DNA of 40,046 nt from Ligilactobacillus aviarius subsp. aviarius DSM 20655 (GCF_001436315.1 NZ_AYZA01000011.1:1-40046); one strand, 5' to 3'. Counted from the first letter of the stretch, positions 18,092 through 26,291 are shown. Numbers and translations: made by a program. The notes: a model not told the origin generated them from the sequence alone.

Positions 18092-19558
18092 TTATCGTTT
18101 CCGAATCTTATATTTTGGCTTGGTTGCCTGTTTTTTCTTTGGCCGTTGGTCCTTCCGCTTTCCGCTCCGGTCACGATAGTTCCGTTTCCGATTTTTACCG
18201 TAACGGTTATCATGCCGGTTAGCCCGTTTCCGCCGCGGTAATGGCCGTTCCGGTGTAATTTTGACCGGAACTGAAGATGCATCTTCGCGCGAAACGGTAT
18301 TCAATAATGCTGCTGCAAGGTCCAACGTACTGTATTCATTCAATAATTCATTGGCCTGATCACTGTATTTATCCGTATCAGTCCGCGAAATCAAATTATC
18401 GATCTCCCGGATCGCACTTTCCATCTGACCGTTAAAGGCTTCCTTGGCTGTCGGCGGCCGCATTGGGATCATCCGTTTACGGGTCAGTTTTTCAATCACC
18501 CGCAAATAATCCATTTCATTAGGGGTGACAAACGTGACCGAGATTCCTTGATGACCGGCCCGCCCTGTTCGCCCAATCCGGTGAACATAACTTTCCGGGT
18601 CTTGCGGAATATCATAGTTGTAGACATGACTGACACCTGAAATATCCAATCCGCGAGCAGCAACATCCGTGGCCACTAAAATATCAAGGTCACCATCCCG
18701 AAATTTTTTCAAGACCGCACTTCGCTGCTGCTGTGACAAGTCACCATGAATGCCAGCCGCATTATAACTACGGGCAACCAATCCGCGCGAAAGCTCATCG
18801 ACCCGCCGTTTCGTCCGTCCAAAAACGATCGTTAATTCAGGTGCCTGGACGTCTAAAATCCGCGTCATTACATCAAATTTTTCATTTTCCCGAACCTTAA
18901 CGAAGAATTGGTCAACTAAATCAGCCGTTAATTGCTGGTTCTTGATTTTCACAATCTCCGGGTGATTCATGAACCGTTTGCCGACTTTCAAGATTGCTGG
19001 TGGCATGGTTGCTGAAAAAAGCAACGTCTGCCGTTTTTTTGGAATTTGCGCAATGATTTTATTGATGTCATCCAGAAATCCCATATCAAGCATTTCATCC
19101 GCTTCATCCAAAACAAGCGTTTTAACCTTGCTTAAATTGACCGTTCCCCGTTGAAGATGGTCAAGTAACCGTCCTGGAGTTCCAACTAAAATATGGGGCG
19201 GATAATTTTTTAGCTGTTTAATCTGCCGGACAATATTTGCCCCGCCGAAAACCGCCTGGACCTTTACTAATTTTTCTTTTCCAAGTTTGAAGATTTCTTC
19301 CTGAGTTTGAATTGCGAGTTCCCGGGTCGGTGAGATCACAAGCGCTTGAATCTCACGCCGCGAATAATCAATCTTTTGCAGTAACGGTAATCCGAAAGCC
19401 GCCGTTTTGCCCGTTCCGGTTTGGGCTTGACCAATCACATCGATTCCCGAAAGAACCAGCGGAATGGTCTTGGCCTGGATCGGCGTCGGTTCTTCAAAGC
19501 CGGTTCGCTTTACCGCTTCTAATAATTGATTATCTAATCCTAAATCGCTAAAATTCAA
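18092..19558 (-). CDS. cshA: DEAD-box RNA helicase, CshA-type
   Basis: ATP-dependent RNA helicase likely acting in RNA decay and ribosome assembly. Motifs in order: Q motif (TPIQAKTIP), [26 protein letters not shown], and [10 protein letters not shown]. The last 60 residues are a basic, intrinsically disordered tail rich in Arg and Lys ([19 protein letters not shown]). I start at TTG 19558 (N-terminus MNFSDLGLD) because AAGGAG lies 9 bp upstream, right at the murF stop. An ATG at 19582 is in frame, but that SD would then be inside the gene. Confidence 0.93.
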   Translation of the reverse strand: MNFSDLGLDNQLLEAVKRTGFEEPTPIQAKTIPLVLSGIDVIGQAQTGTGKTAAFGLPLLQKIDYSRREIQALVISPTRELAIQTQEEIFKLGKEKLVKVQAVFGGANIVRQIKQLKNYPPHILVGTPGRLLDHLQRGTVNLSKVKTLVLDEADEMLDMGFLDDINKIIAQIPKKRQTLLFSATMPPAILKVGKRFMNHPEIVKIKNQQLTADLVDQFFVKVRENEKFDVMTRILDVQAPELTIVFGRTKRRVDELSRGLVARSYNAAGIHGDLSQQQRSAVLKKFRDGDLDILVATDVAARGLDISGVSHVYNYDIPQDPESYVHRIGRTGRAGHQGISVTFVTPNEMDYLRVIEKLTRKRMIPMRPPTAKEAFNGQMESAIREIDNLISRTDTDKYSDQANELLNEYSTLDLAAALLNTVSREDASSVPVKITPERPLPRRKRANRHDNRYGKNRKRNYRDRSGKRKDQRPKKKQATKPKYKIRKR

Positions 19559-19571
19559 TCTCAAATTCTCC

Positions 19572-20969
19572 TTAATCTTCATTCTCTGCCGGATTCAAGG
19601 CAGCTAAGACCTTTTCAAGATGCATTCCGTGGCTACCTTTCAGTAAAACAACATCTTCCGGACGCAAATCATGTTGAAGGTCATCAATTAATTGTTCCTG
19701 GTTGCCAAATTCAAAGTAATGGATCCGTTGAGGAGCCATCATTCCTTCAAGCTTGGTCTTTAACGGCTTGATTTCGTTTCCGTAAAGGTAAACTTCATCA
19801 ATTTTGGCCGGGTCAATTGCTTCTGCTAGTGAAGCATGCAATTCAGGTGATTGCTCACCGAGTTCCAACATATCGCCTAAAACGACGATCCGGCGCCCGC
19901 CATCTTCAACTGGCACTTCCTTAAATGAATGCAGAACCGCCTTGACCGCTGTTGGATTTGAATTATAAACATCGCTTAAGATCCGTTCGCCAAGGGCCCC
20001 GTTGACCCATTCAGTCCGGTTAGCAGTTAACGCAAACGTCTTCAAAGCTTGAATTATGTTGGCAATTTCAATATGCATTAACTTTCCAACTTCAATGGCT
20101 GCTAACGCATTTTTAACGTTGTAATCCCCAATCATTGGAATCTTAAATTCATCAGGAGTTAATGCCGGAACTTTAAAGGTCGTTGCGTGATCATTTCCTT
20201 GAATATCACTTGCAGCCAAATCATCGGTTTGTTCATCTAACCCAAATGTCTTGGTTGCCTGAACAAGATCCGCCGTCCGTGCCCGCAAAAGCGGTTCGTC
20301 CCCGTTGTAAATTAAAGTTCCGTCTTCTTTTAATCCATGAGTGATTTCCATTTTGGCATCGGCAATCCGGTCACGGGTTCCAAAGAACTCAATGTGGGCT
20401 TCCCCGATCATTGTGATGACCGCAATATCAGGTTCGACCAGCCGACTAAGCTTATCCAACTGGCCAAAGCGGTCCATTCCCATTTCGACCACTAAAACTT
20501 CCGTATTCGGCTCCATTGAAAGACAGGTCATTGGAACCCCAATTTCATTATTAAAATTGGCAAAAGTTTTCGTTACGTTATATTGCGTTTGCAAAACCGC
20601 CGCGATCATGTCTTTCGTGGTTGTTTTCCCATTACTGCCGGTAACTGCAACAACTTGCGGATTAATTTTGTGCAGGTAATACTTGGCAAGCTTTTGCATT
20701 GCAGCTAACGTATCTTCAACCGGTAATGCAGGAATTGCAGTTGGAATTGCCCGGTGATCAGTTTGCCAAAGGGTTGCTGCTGCTTGAGCATCAATTGCTT
20801 TTTGAATAAATTGATGGCCATCGTTTTCGCCCTTCAATGGGACAAACAACGCCCCAGGCTTCATTTGCCGACTATCGAAGCTGACACTCGTGATCGTAAT
20901 GGTGTTCCACTCTGCCGGAATATCTTCAACCTCCAATACCCGTGCAATTTCTGATAATTGCATCTTCAT
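19572..20969 (-). CDS. murF: UDP-N-acetylmuramoyl-tripeptide--D-alanyl-D-alanine ligase
   Basis: Adds D-Ala-D-Ala to the UDP-MurNAc-tripeptide in the cytoplasm. 465 residues from the ATG at 20969, which has AAAGGAAG 9 bp upstream; a TTG further up has no support. The ATP loop is VTGSNGKTTTKDM. The central domain contains DVYNSNPTAVKAVL. The C-terminal domain contains VVLGDMLELGEQS and VLLKGSHGMHLEK. It is the first gene of the murF-cshA-acpS-alr-mazF run, behind an extended -10 promoter. Confidence 0.96.
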   Translation of the reverse strand: MKMQLSEIARVLEVEDIPAEWNTITITSVSFDSRQMKPGALFVPLKGENDGHQFIQKAIDAQAAATLWQTDHRAIPTAIPALPVEDTLAAMQKLAKYYLHKINPQVVAVTGSNGKTTTKDMIAAVLQTQYNVTKTFANFNNEIGVPMTCLSMEPNTEVLVVEMGMDRFGQLDKLSRLVEPDIAVITMIGEAHIEFFGTRDRIADAKMEITHGLKEDGTLIYNGDEPLLRARTADLVQATKTFGLDEQTDDLAASDIQGNDHATTFKVPALTPDEFKIPMIGDYNVKNALAAIEVGKLMHIEIANIIQALKTFALTANRTEWVNGALGERILSDVYNSNPTAVKAVLHSFKEVPVEDGGRRIVVLGDMLELGEQSPELHASLAEAIDPAKIDEVYLYGNEIKPLKTKLEGMMAPQRIHYFEFGNQEQLIDDLQHDLRPEDVVLLKGSHGMHLEKVLAALNPAENED

Positions 20970-21016
20970 TGATTTTATCTTCCTTTCCTTATTCATTCCG
21001 AATCCTAATCTAAGAT

Positions 21017-21025
21017 ATTGTACCA
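21017..21025 (-). promoter_or_regulatory. murF promoter, extended -10
   Basis: The minus strand reads TGGTACAAT, 48 bp before the murF ATG, just past the htpX terminator. The -35 box is poor. Confidence 0.42.
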
Positions 21026-21048
21026 CATTCAATCATTATTTTCTTGTT

Positions 21049-21078
21049 AAAAAAAGACTGTGACATAAGTCGCAGTCT
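21049..21078 (-). terminator. intrinsic terminator of lemA-htpX
   Basis: Minus-strand AGACTGCGAC-ttat-GTCACAGTCT (21055-21078) is followed by seven T. It lies after the 3'UTR repeat. Its loop and inner stem closely match the hairpin at 39957-39989. Confidence 0.88.
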
Positions 21079-21090
21079 CTTTACTATTGC

Positions 21091-21224
21091 ATAATCGGGT
21101 TCCAAAACAAACGAGCTGCGACGCGAAGCTAGAGGAAGGACGCAAGCCTCCGAATCTATGCTCTGCGATTCGTTCGCTTTTCTGCTTCCACCACGCTCGT
21201 TTTTACTGTTTTGTCACACCTTCT
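21091..21224 (-). repeat. Interspersed 3'UTR repeat, copy 1 (134 bp)
   Basis: Lies between the htpX stop and the htpX terminator. It shares most of its length with the copy at 35106-35238, in the same sense relative to transcription. The 5' end reads GAAGGTGTGACAAAAC and the 3' end TTGTTTTGGAACCCGATTAT. The ends can pair (AAAACGAGC with GCTCGTTT), and CGAATC pairs with GATTCG inside. No coding potential is seen. Confidence 0.85.
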
Positions 21225-21229
21225 CATAC

Positions 21230-22111
21230 TTACATATGTTCCAACCGCTCAATTCGTTTTTCGATTGGCGGATGAGTATCAAATAAATGGGTCCATGAAC
21301 CTTTTTTAAACGGATCGGCAATGTAAAGTGATGCACTGCTTGTGTTCGCGTTCCGCATCGGTTCACTATCTGAAATTGCCCTTAAGGCATCGATCAAGCC
21401 TTGCGGATTACGTGTCAATTCGACTGATCCCGCATCAGCAAGATACTCCCGGTTCCGTGAAAGGGCCATTTGAGCAAGGGTAGCTGCAAGCGGACCTAAA
21501 ATCAGCGTTAGAATCGAAAAAATCATTGCAATAATTGCTGACTGATTGTCATCATCATCGCGGTTGACCCGTCCCCAAAAGAACGAATTCACTCCTAAGT
21601 TTGCAAGGTATGAAATTGCGGATGACAATGCTAACGCCGTTGATTGCAGCCGAATATCATAATTTCGAATATGACTGATTTCATGGCCAATTACTCCTTC
21701 AAGCTCTTCCCGGTTCAACCGTTCAAGCAAGCCCGTCGTTGCGGCAACGGCTGCATGCTGCGGATCTGGTCCGGTGGCAAATGCATTAGGACTTGGATCA
21801 TCAATAATGTAAACTTTTGGCATCGGAACTTTACCGACCATTGCCATGTCTTGAACAACGTGATATAAAACCGGCGCCTGCTCTTCAGTAACCGGATGGG
21901 CATTATTCATGCTCATGACGATCGACGTTGATTGGGTCAACGTCATGATCATGTAGAAAAGGCCAACGCCAATCGCAATTGCAATTCCAATCGTTGCCCG
22001 GCCGTAACAAAAATAGCCAAGAGCCGCTCCCATCAAGCCGACTAAAACATAAAATCCAATTAAAACGTAAATCGTTTTCCGCTTATTTTGCGCGATTTGC
22101 TGATAAAGCAT
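21230..22111 (-). CDS. htpX: HtpX-type membrane zinc metalloprotease
   Basis: M48-family protease of membrane-protein quality control. 293 residues. Two N-terminal helices (about 15-35 and 38-55), the zinc site HEISH in [14 protein letters not shown], two further helices around residues 155-215, and the downstream Glu ligand in [14 protein letters not shown]. The C-terminus carries the family-typical [14 protein letters not shown]. It lies 37 bp after lemA, with which it forms a conserved pair. Confidence 0.95.
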   Translation of the reverse strand: MLYQQIAQNKRKTIYVLIGFYVLVGLMGAALGYFCYGRATIGIAIAIGVGLFYMIMTLTQSTSIVMSMNNAHPVTEEQAPVLYHVVQDMAMVGKVPMPKVYIIDDPSPNAFATGPDPQHAAVAATTGLLERLNREELEGVIGHEISHIRNYDIRLQSTALALSSAISYLANLGVNSFFWGRVNRDDDDNQSAIIAMIFSILTLILGPLAATLAQMALSRNREYLADAGSVELTRNPQGLIDALRAISDSEPMRNANTSSASLYIADPFKKGSWTHLFDTHPPIEKRIERLEHM

Positions 22112-22148
22112 TTGCTAAAACCTCCGTTTCAACAAACTAATTCAAAAA

Positions 22149-22703
22149 TTAAAATGAAACCTTGGGTGCTTCCTTCGCTGCACTTGGAGTTTCCAAGTAG
22201 TTAACCTTTGTCATGTGGTGAATATGAGCAACCATGTTTGACGGGAAGGTTACTAATTTTTGGTTATACAATGCGGCTGAACTATTAAAGAGTTGCCGTG
22301 AATAAGCAATTTTATTTTCAGTGTTTGTTAATTCTTCTTGAAGTTGTGAAAATTCTTGGCTGGCCTTCAAATCAGGATAATTTTCTGACAATGCAAAAAT
22401 TGACTTTAATGCATCCGTTAATTGATTTGAAATCTCCATTTTTTCTTGGTGGGCGTCAGCTGGAAGTTGCATAATTTTGTTCCGTAAGCCAACAACTTCA
22501 TCAAGGGTTTCCCGTTCATGTTTGGCATAGCCTTTCGTTGTTTCAACCAAGTTTGGAATCAAATCGTTCCGCCGTTGCAATTGAACATCAATTTGGCTCC
22601 ACGCTTCATCAGTATTAACTTTGGCACGTTGAAGACCGTTGTACATTACAATGTATGTGATCACCAATGCAATCACAATTACTAAAACAATTAATCCAAT
22701 CAT
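22149..22703 (-). CDS. lemA: LemA family protein
   Basis: Membrane-anchored helical-bundle protein of unknown biochemical role, very often next to htpX. 184 residues. The N-terminal membrane helix (about 3-22, LIVLVIVIALVITYIVMYN) is followed by the signature RRNDLIPNLVETTKGYAKHE. The coiled-coil bundle runs to about 160, ending in the family-typical YNQKLVTFPSNM. The SD GGAGG is 7 bp before the ATG (22711-22715). The transcript appears to begin about 240 nt upstream, in a highly structured leader. Confidence 0.93.
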   Translation of the reverse strand: MIGLIVLVIVIALVITYIVMYNGLQRAKVNTDEAWSQIDVQLQRRNDLIPNLVETTKGYAKHERETLDEVVGLRNKIMQLPADAHQEKMEISNQLTDALKSIFALSENYPDLKASQEFSQLQEELTNTENKIAYSRQLFNSSAALYNQKLVTFPSNMVAHIHHMTKVNYLETPSAAKEAPKVSF

Positions 22704-22752
22704 TCCTGATCCTCCGTTTATTTTGGTAATAAAAATTAGTTACGATACAGCA

Positions 22753-22948
22753 GAGGAGGCCGACATTTGTCTGACCTCCTCACTTTTGCGGTATTTTGTT
22801 TATCCAAAATAGTTGAACGTTTTATCCACATTAAAAGTTCAACGCCACCCTGCAATCCGGCAGTAATGGTGTCCGCGTTCGATTTAAAGCCGTCTGTGCC
22901 GCAGCACACCAGAAAATCTCTGGCCGGCTTTCCTCGACTCATCGCATA
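22753..22948 (-). ncRNA. Structured RNA / leader upstream of lemA, unrecognised class
   Basis: No protein fits this 273-bp gap, but the minus-strand RNA folds almost completely. Domain 1: AAAGCCG/CGGCUUU (22925-22931 with 22886-22892) encloses two adjacent hairpins, CCAGA/UCUGG (22909-22923) and UGUGC-ugcg-GCACA (22895-22908). Domain 2: GCGG/CCGC (22873-22876 with 22788-22791) encloses hairpins at 22846-22871, 22812-22843 and 22793-22810. A 3' hairpin with GAGGAGG/CCUCCUC spans 22753-22781. A promoter lies just upstream. It could be a cis-acting switch for lemA-htpX or a separate small RNA. I recognise no Rfam class. Confidence 0.7.
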
Positions 22949-22953
22949 CCAAT

Positions 22954-22982
22954 ACCATATCATTTTTCATTTTAGATTACAA
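22954..22982 (-). promoter_or_regulatory. promoter of the structured RNA / lemA-htpX
   Basis: Minus-strand TTGTAA (22977-22982), 17-bp spacer, TATGGT (22954-22959) with TGA before it. It overlaps the GNAT stop codon. Predicted transcription start is near 22947. Confidence 0.58.
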
Positions 22983-23405
22983 ATCTTTGGTCATTACATG
23001 GTGGGGAAGATCAGCTTCTTCAAACTGATCTCCTTCAACTTGATATCCTAACTGGGTATAAAATGATTGCGCATCATCTTGAGCGTGCAAAATCAATCTT
23101 TCAGCCTGTTGAGCAAGCGCGTCCTGTTCAATCTGCGCCATCATCTCAGTTCCATAATGCTTATTGCGTTCTTCAGAAACGACCGCAACCCGTTGGATTA
23201 ACCACTCATTCGCTTTCTTTACAACCCGCGCAGTTGCAACCGGATGACCATCAACGTATCCAACGTAATAGCACGGTCCATCTTCACCCTTCATTTCCTT
23301 TTCAATCGGGATTCCCTGTTCGTTAACAAAAACCTGTTCCCGAATTGCGACAGCGTCTTTATACAAATTGCGGTCAAGATCAACTGTCTTTTCAATTTCT
23401 AACAT
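22977..23405 (-). CDS. GNAT family N-acetyltransferase
   Basis: Probable acetyl-CoA-dependent acyltransferase; substrate unknown. 142 residues. The YjcF/ElaA-like opening REQVFVNEQGIPIEKE is present, the acetyl-CoA loop region is QRVAVVSEERNKHYGTEMM, and the family-typical C-terminal FYTQLGYQVEGDQFEE follows. I start at the ATG at 23405, with GAGG 7 bp upstream; a TTG at 23441 lacks an SD. It stands alone behind its own promoter, and its last codons overlap the promoter of the next transcript. Confidence 0.88.
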   Translation of the reverse strand: MLEIEKTVDLDRNLYKDAVAIREQVFVNEQGIPIEKEMKGEDGPCYYVGYVDGHPVATARVVKKANEWLIQRVAVVSEERNKHYGTEMMAQIEQDALAQQAERLILHAQDDAQSFYTQLGYQVEGDQFEEADLPHHVMTKDL

Positions 23406-23491
23406 ATATCTACCTCGTGAATTATTGTCGTAATCTCCCAAGAAAACCTTTAAACAGCTTCCCTAACAACATTCTCACTCACAGTTAGATA

Positions 23492-23520
23492 ATTTAATCA
23501 TATCCCCGGCGATTTTTCAA
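23492..23520 (-). promoter_or_regulatory. promoter of the GNAT gene
   Basis: Minus-strand TTGAAA (23515-23520), 17-bp spacer, TTAAAT (23492-23497) preceded by TGA. Confidence 0.5.
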
Positions 23521-23535
23521 GTTTTGAACGAAATC

Positions 23536-24840
23536 CTAGTGATTCAAAATCCAAATGAAAATCACAAAAACGATTCCAAGGATATACATCAATGCCGGAA
23601 CTTCCTTGCCACGTTTAGCTGCCAGCATCGTTAACGGATAAGCGATAAATCCTAAAGCCAGCCCGTCAGAAATACTGTATGTCAATGGCATTCCAACCAA
23701 AATTAAGAATGCTGGAATCGCAATTTCCAACTTGTCCCAATGGATTTTTGCCATATTTTGGGCCATTAAAACCCCAACGATAATCAATGCTGGAGCAGTA
23801 ACTTGAGAAGTAACTACACCTAAAAGCGGCGAAAAGAACATCCCTAAAATAAAGAGGATTCCAGTGATCACGACGGTCAATCCGCTCCGACCGCCAACGG
23901 CAATCCCGGCTGATGATTCAATGTAAGCCCCGACAGGTGAGGTTCCAAGCACTGAACCAACCATCATCCCAGTTGAATCGGCCATCAAGGCGCGACCGGC
24001 ACGCGGCAACTTATTATCCTTCATAAAACCGCCTTGTTGGGCTAACCCAATCAACGTTCCGGTCGTATCAAAGAATGTTACTAATAAGAACGTAAAGACA
24101 ACGATCCACATCTGGACGGTATTAATACTTCCAAGATGATGAAGGGCCACGCCGAATGTTGGCTTCAAACTTGGAATTGCCGAAATAAAATGATGCGGCA
24201 TTGGAATATATCCCATTACGATTCCAAAGATTGCCCCCAGAACCATTCCAATAAAGATTGCTCCAGGAACATTTAAAATCAGTAACAAAGCCGTTGCAAG
24301 CAACCCAAACAAGGTTACCCAAACTGCTCCGTGAATGCTGCCTAAACCAACCAGGGTCGACTTGTCAGCAATAATGATTTTTCCATCTTGCAACCCCACA
24401 AATGCAATGAATAAACCAATTCCGGCAGAAATTGCATACTTCAAGTCTTCGGGAATTGAATTAATAATCGTTTCCCGAAGTTTTAAAACCGTTACCAGTA
24501 AGAAAATGATCGATGCTACAAAAACACCGGCTAAAGCGGTTTGCCACGGAATATGCATTCCGATACATACTGAGTAGGTAAAGAATGCATTGATCCCTAA
24601 ACTTGGAGCGGAAGCAAATGGATACTTCGCGTATAACCCCATCACTAAACATGCAAAAGCAGCCGAAACAGCCGTTGCCGTAAAGACTGCCCCCTTATCC
24701 ATTCCCGATGCACCTAAAACGCTCGGGTTCACAAACAAAATATAGGCCATTGATACAAAAGTGGTAACGCCCGCAACAAATTCCCGTTTAAAATTCGTAT
24801 GCAGCTTATCAAACTCGAAATAATTTGCAATGCCTTTCAA
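23536..24840 (-). CDS. pbuG: Guanine/hypoxanthine permease, NCS2 (AzgA/PbuG) family
   Basis: Purine-base proton symporter in the cell membrane. About 434 residues and 12-14 membrane helices. N-terminal FKREFVAGVTTFVSMAYILFVNP and the mid-protein FFDTTGTLIGLAQQGG are classic AzgA/PbuG signatures. I choose TTG 24840 (MKGIANYFEF) because AAGGAG lies 8 bp upstream; a GTG at 24849 overlaps that SD. PurR-type boxes lie in the upstream region, and the regulator PurR is encoded at 37882-38724. No purine riboswitch is visible in its leader. Confidence 0.93.
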   Translation of the reverse strand: MKGIANYFEFDKLHTNFKREFVAGVTTFVSMAYILFVNPSVLGASGMDKGAVFTATAVSAAFACLVMGLYAKYPFASAPSLGINAFFTYSVCIGMHIPWQTALAGVFVASIIFLLVTVLKLRETIINSIPEDLKYAISAGIGLFIAFVGLQDGKIIIADKSTLVGLGSIHGAVWVTLFGLLATALLLILNVPGAIFIGMVLGAIFGIVMGYIPMPHHFISAIPSLKPTFGVALHHLGSINTVQMWIVVFTFLLVTFFDTTGTLIGLAQQGGFMKDNKLPRAGRALMADSTGMMVGSVLGTSPVGAYIESSAGIAVGGRSGLTVVITGILFILGMFFSPLLGVVTSQVTAPALIIVGVLMAQNMAKIHWDKLEIAIPAFLILVGMPLTYSISDGLALGFIAYPLTMLAAKRGKEVPALMYILGIVFVIFIWILNH

Positions 24841-24859
24841 AAGTAACACTCCTTCGGTA

Positions 24860-24872
24860 AAATACGAACATT
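24860..24872 (+). promoter_or_regulatory. candidate PurBox in the pbuG leader
   Basis: AAATACGAACATT matches the known PurR box AWWWCCGAACWWT at 12 of 13 positions. It lies about 20 bp before the pbuG start. Confidence 0.6.
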
Positions 24873-24904
24873 ATTTTGATTGTTTAAATCAAACAACATT
24901 AATA

Positions 24905-24933
24905 AATATATATCACAAAATTTCTTTTGTAAA
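24905..24933 (-). promoter_or_regulatory. pbuG promoter
   Basis: Minus-strand TTTACA (24928-24933), 17-bp spacer, TATATT (24905-24910). The leader is about 60 nt long. Confidence 0.55.
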
Positions 24934-24942
24934 CGGTCAAAT

Positions 24943-25000
24943 AAATACGAAAGTTATTTTTCGACATTTCTTTGAAATTAAAAAGCGAGAACCGAACATT
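24943..25000 (+). promoter_or_regulatory. two further candidate PurBoxes upstream of the pbuG promoter
   Basis: AGAACCGAACATT (24988-25000) matches the PurBox at 12 of 13 positions, within the trxB terminator hairpin. AAATACGAAAGTT (24943-24955) is a weaker match. Both are upstream of the -35 box. The order and spacing are not the canonical inverted pair. Confidence 0.45.
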
Positions 25001-25021
25001 AATCTGTTTGATTCTCACTTT
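24977..25021 (-). terminator. intrinsic terminator of trxA-trxB
   Basis: Minus-strand AAAGTGAGAATC pairs with GGTTCTCGCTTT across a 15-16 nt loop and is followed by TTAATTT. It lies 12 bp past the trxB stop. Confidence 0.8.
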
Positions 25022-25033
25022 AATCTGATCAAA

Positions 25034-25963
25034 TTAGTCTTTTAAACTTTCGATGTAACTAAAGACGCCTTGGCCGGCAATTCCGCCATCACCAACAGCG
25101 GTTGTGATTTGACGCAACTTCTTATCCCGAACATCGCCAACTGCAAACACGCCTGGAACGCTCGTCTTCATTTCGTCATCCGTAATGACCCAACCTTGTT
25201 CGTCAGTAATTCCAAGGTCTTTAAATGGTTCCGTCATTGGAACATTTCCAATGTAAATAAATACGCCATCGGTTGGAACTAGCCGATCTTCATTCGTTTC
25301 CTTGTTGTGAGTCTTTACGCCGGTAACTTTCTTACCGTCACCCACAATTTCAGTTACGATCGTATTCCACGTAAAGCCAATCTTATCATTCGCAAATGCT
25401 CGATCTTGCAAAATCTTTTGGGCCCGTAACTGATCACGCCGGTGAACAATGTTAACGTTATTAACCAGCTTTGCAAGGTACTCACTTTCTTCAACGGCCG
25501 AATCACCGCCACCGACCGTCGTCACATTTTTTCCACGGTAGAAAGCACCGTCACATACTGCACAGTATGAAACACCCTTACCGCTGTATTCATCTTCACC
25601 TGGAATTCCAAGTTTCCGGTATTGTGATCCGGTTGCAATTACGATTGCCGGAGCCTCAAGTTCGCCGCTATCAGTTTTAACGTGCTTGATACCGTCTTCG
25701 TCAACCGTCACCTTTTCAACGTTGCCGTAGACAAAATCTGCTCCAAATTGAATTGAACTTTGATACATTTGCTCAGCCAAATCCGGACCTAAAATTGATT
25801 TAAATCCGGTATAGTTTTCAACCTCTGCCGTGTTGTTCATTTGACCGCCATATACCCCACGATCAAGCATTGCAACTTTAAGGTTTGCCCGTGATGCGTA
25901 AAGCGCAGCCGTCATTCCACCAGGGCCTGCACCGATCACAATTACGTCGTATTTATCTGCCAT
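25034..25963 (-). CDS. trxB: Thioredoxin-disulfide reductase
   Basis: NADPH-dependent FAD flavoenzyme that reduces thioredoxin. 309 residues. The FAD site VIGAGPGGMTAALYASRA is near the N-terminus, the redox cysteines are C134 and C137 in SYCAVCDGAFY, and the NADPH site is VGGGDSAVEESEYL. The C-terminal FAD motif is GVFAVGDVRDK. It follows trxA by 16 bp with the SD GAGGTG, so the two should be co-transcribed. Confidence 0.97.
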   Translation of the reverse strand: MADKYDVIVIGAGPGGMTAALYASRANLKVAMLDRGVYGGQMNNTAEVENYTGFKSILGPDLAEQMYQSSIQFGADFVYGNVEKVTVDEDGIKHVKTDSGELEAPAIVIATGSQYRKLGIPGEDEYSGKGVSYCAVCDGAFYRGKNVTTVGGGDSAVEESEYLAKLVNNVNIVHRRDQLRAQKILQDRAFANDKIGFTWNTIVTEIVGDGKKVTGVKTHNKETNEDRLVPTDGVFIYIGNVPMTEPFKDLGITDEQGWVITDDEMKTSVPGVFAVGDVRDKKLRQITTAVGDGGIAGQGVFSYIESLKD

Positions 25964-25979
25964 TGTGACACCTCATTAA

Positions 25980-26291
25980 TTAAAGATATTGATTGATAAT
26001 TTGTTCAAGTTGAGTTTTATCATGATACCCAACAACTGTATCTACAATTTTACCATCTTTTTTGATAACCATTGTTGGAATTGACATAATTCCCAATTCT
26101 TGGGCTGTCCCAGGATTTTGATCAATATCCATTTTTCCAAATTGAATCTTGTCGCTCATTTCATCAGCCAATTGATCAATAACGGGGCTTTGCATCCGGC
26201 AAGGACCGCACCATGTTGCCCAAAAGTCTGTAAATGTAACGCCCTTAGCGGTTTCAGCTTCAAAATTTTGGTCAGTTAATTCTTTAATCAT
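25980..26291 (-). CDS. trxA: Thioredoxin
   Basis: Cytosolic dithiol reductant for ribonucleotide reductase and other partners. 103 residues. The active site is WCGPC (C28, C31) in FTDFWATWCGPCRM; cis-proline motif IMSIPTMV. I use the ATG at 26291, with GGAAGGA 8 bp upstream, rather than the ATG at 26309, which overlaps that SD. It pairs with trxB. Confidence 0.97.
   Translation of the reverse strand: MIKELTDQNFEAETAKGVTFTDFWATWCGPCRMQSPVIDQLADEMSDKIQFGKMDIDQNPGTAQELGIMSIPTMVIKKDGKIVDTVVGYHDKTQLEQIINQYL

Noticed and set aside
21091-21224. The interspersed repeat as a MITE or insertion-sequence remnant
   Set aside because: No target-site duplication or transposase-like end is visible, and the conserved position between stop and terminator fits a 3'UTR element better. 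A mobile origin is not excluded.
22800-22830. A perfect DnaA-box-like TTATCCACA (22822-22830) with a near copy (22800-22808)
   Set aside because: They fall in the loops of two RNA hairpins, are only two, and no origin gene (dnaA, dnaN) or A/T unwinding region is present.
22844-22853. AGGGTGG on the minus strand, resembling the T-box antiterminator motif
   Set aside because: The rest of the T-box consensus is missing, no specifier loop is seen, and lemA is not an amino-acid gene.
22736-22963. A 75-codon open frame on the minus strand across the structured gap (MIWYWYAMSRGK...)
   Set aside because: It has no ribosome-binding site, an atypical Cys/Trp-rich composition, and the sequence is better explained by the RNA stems.
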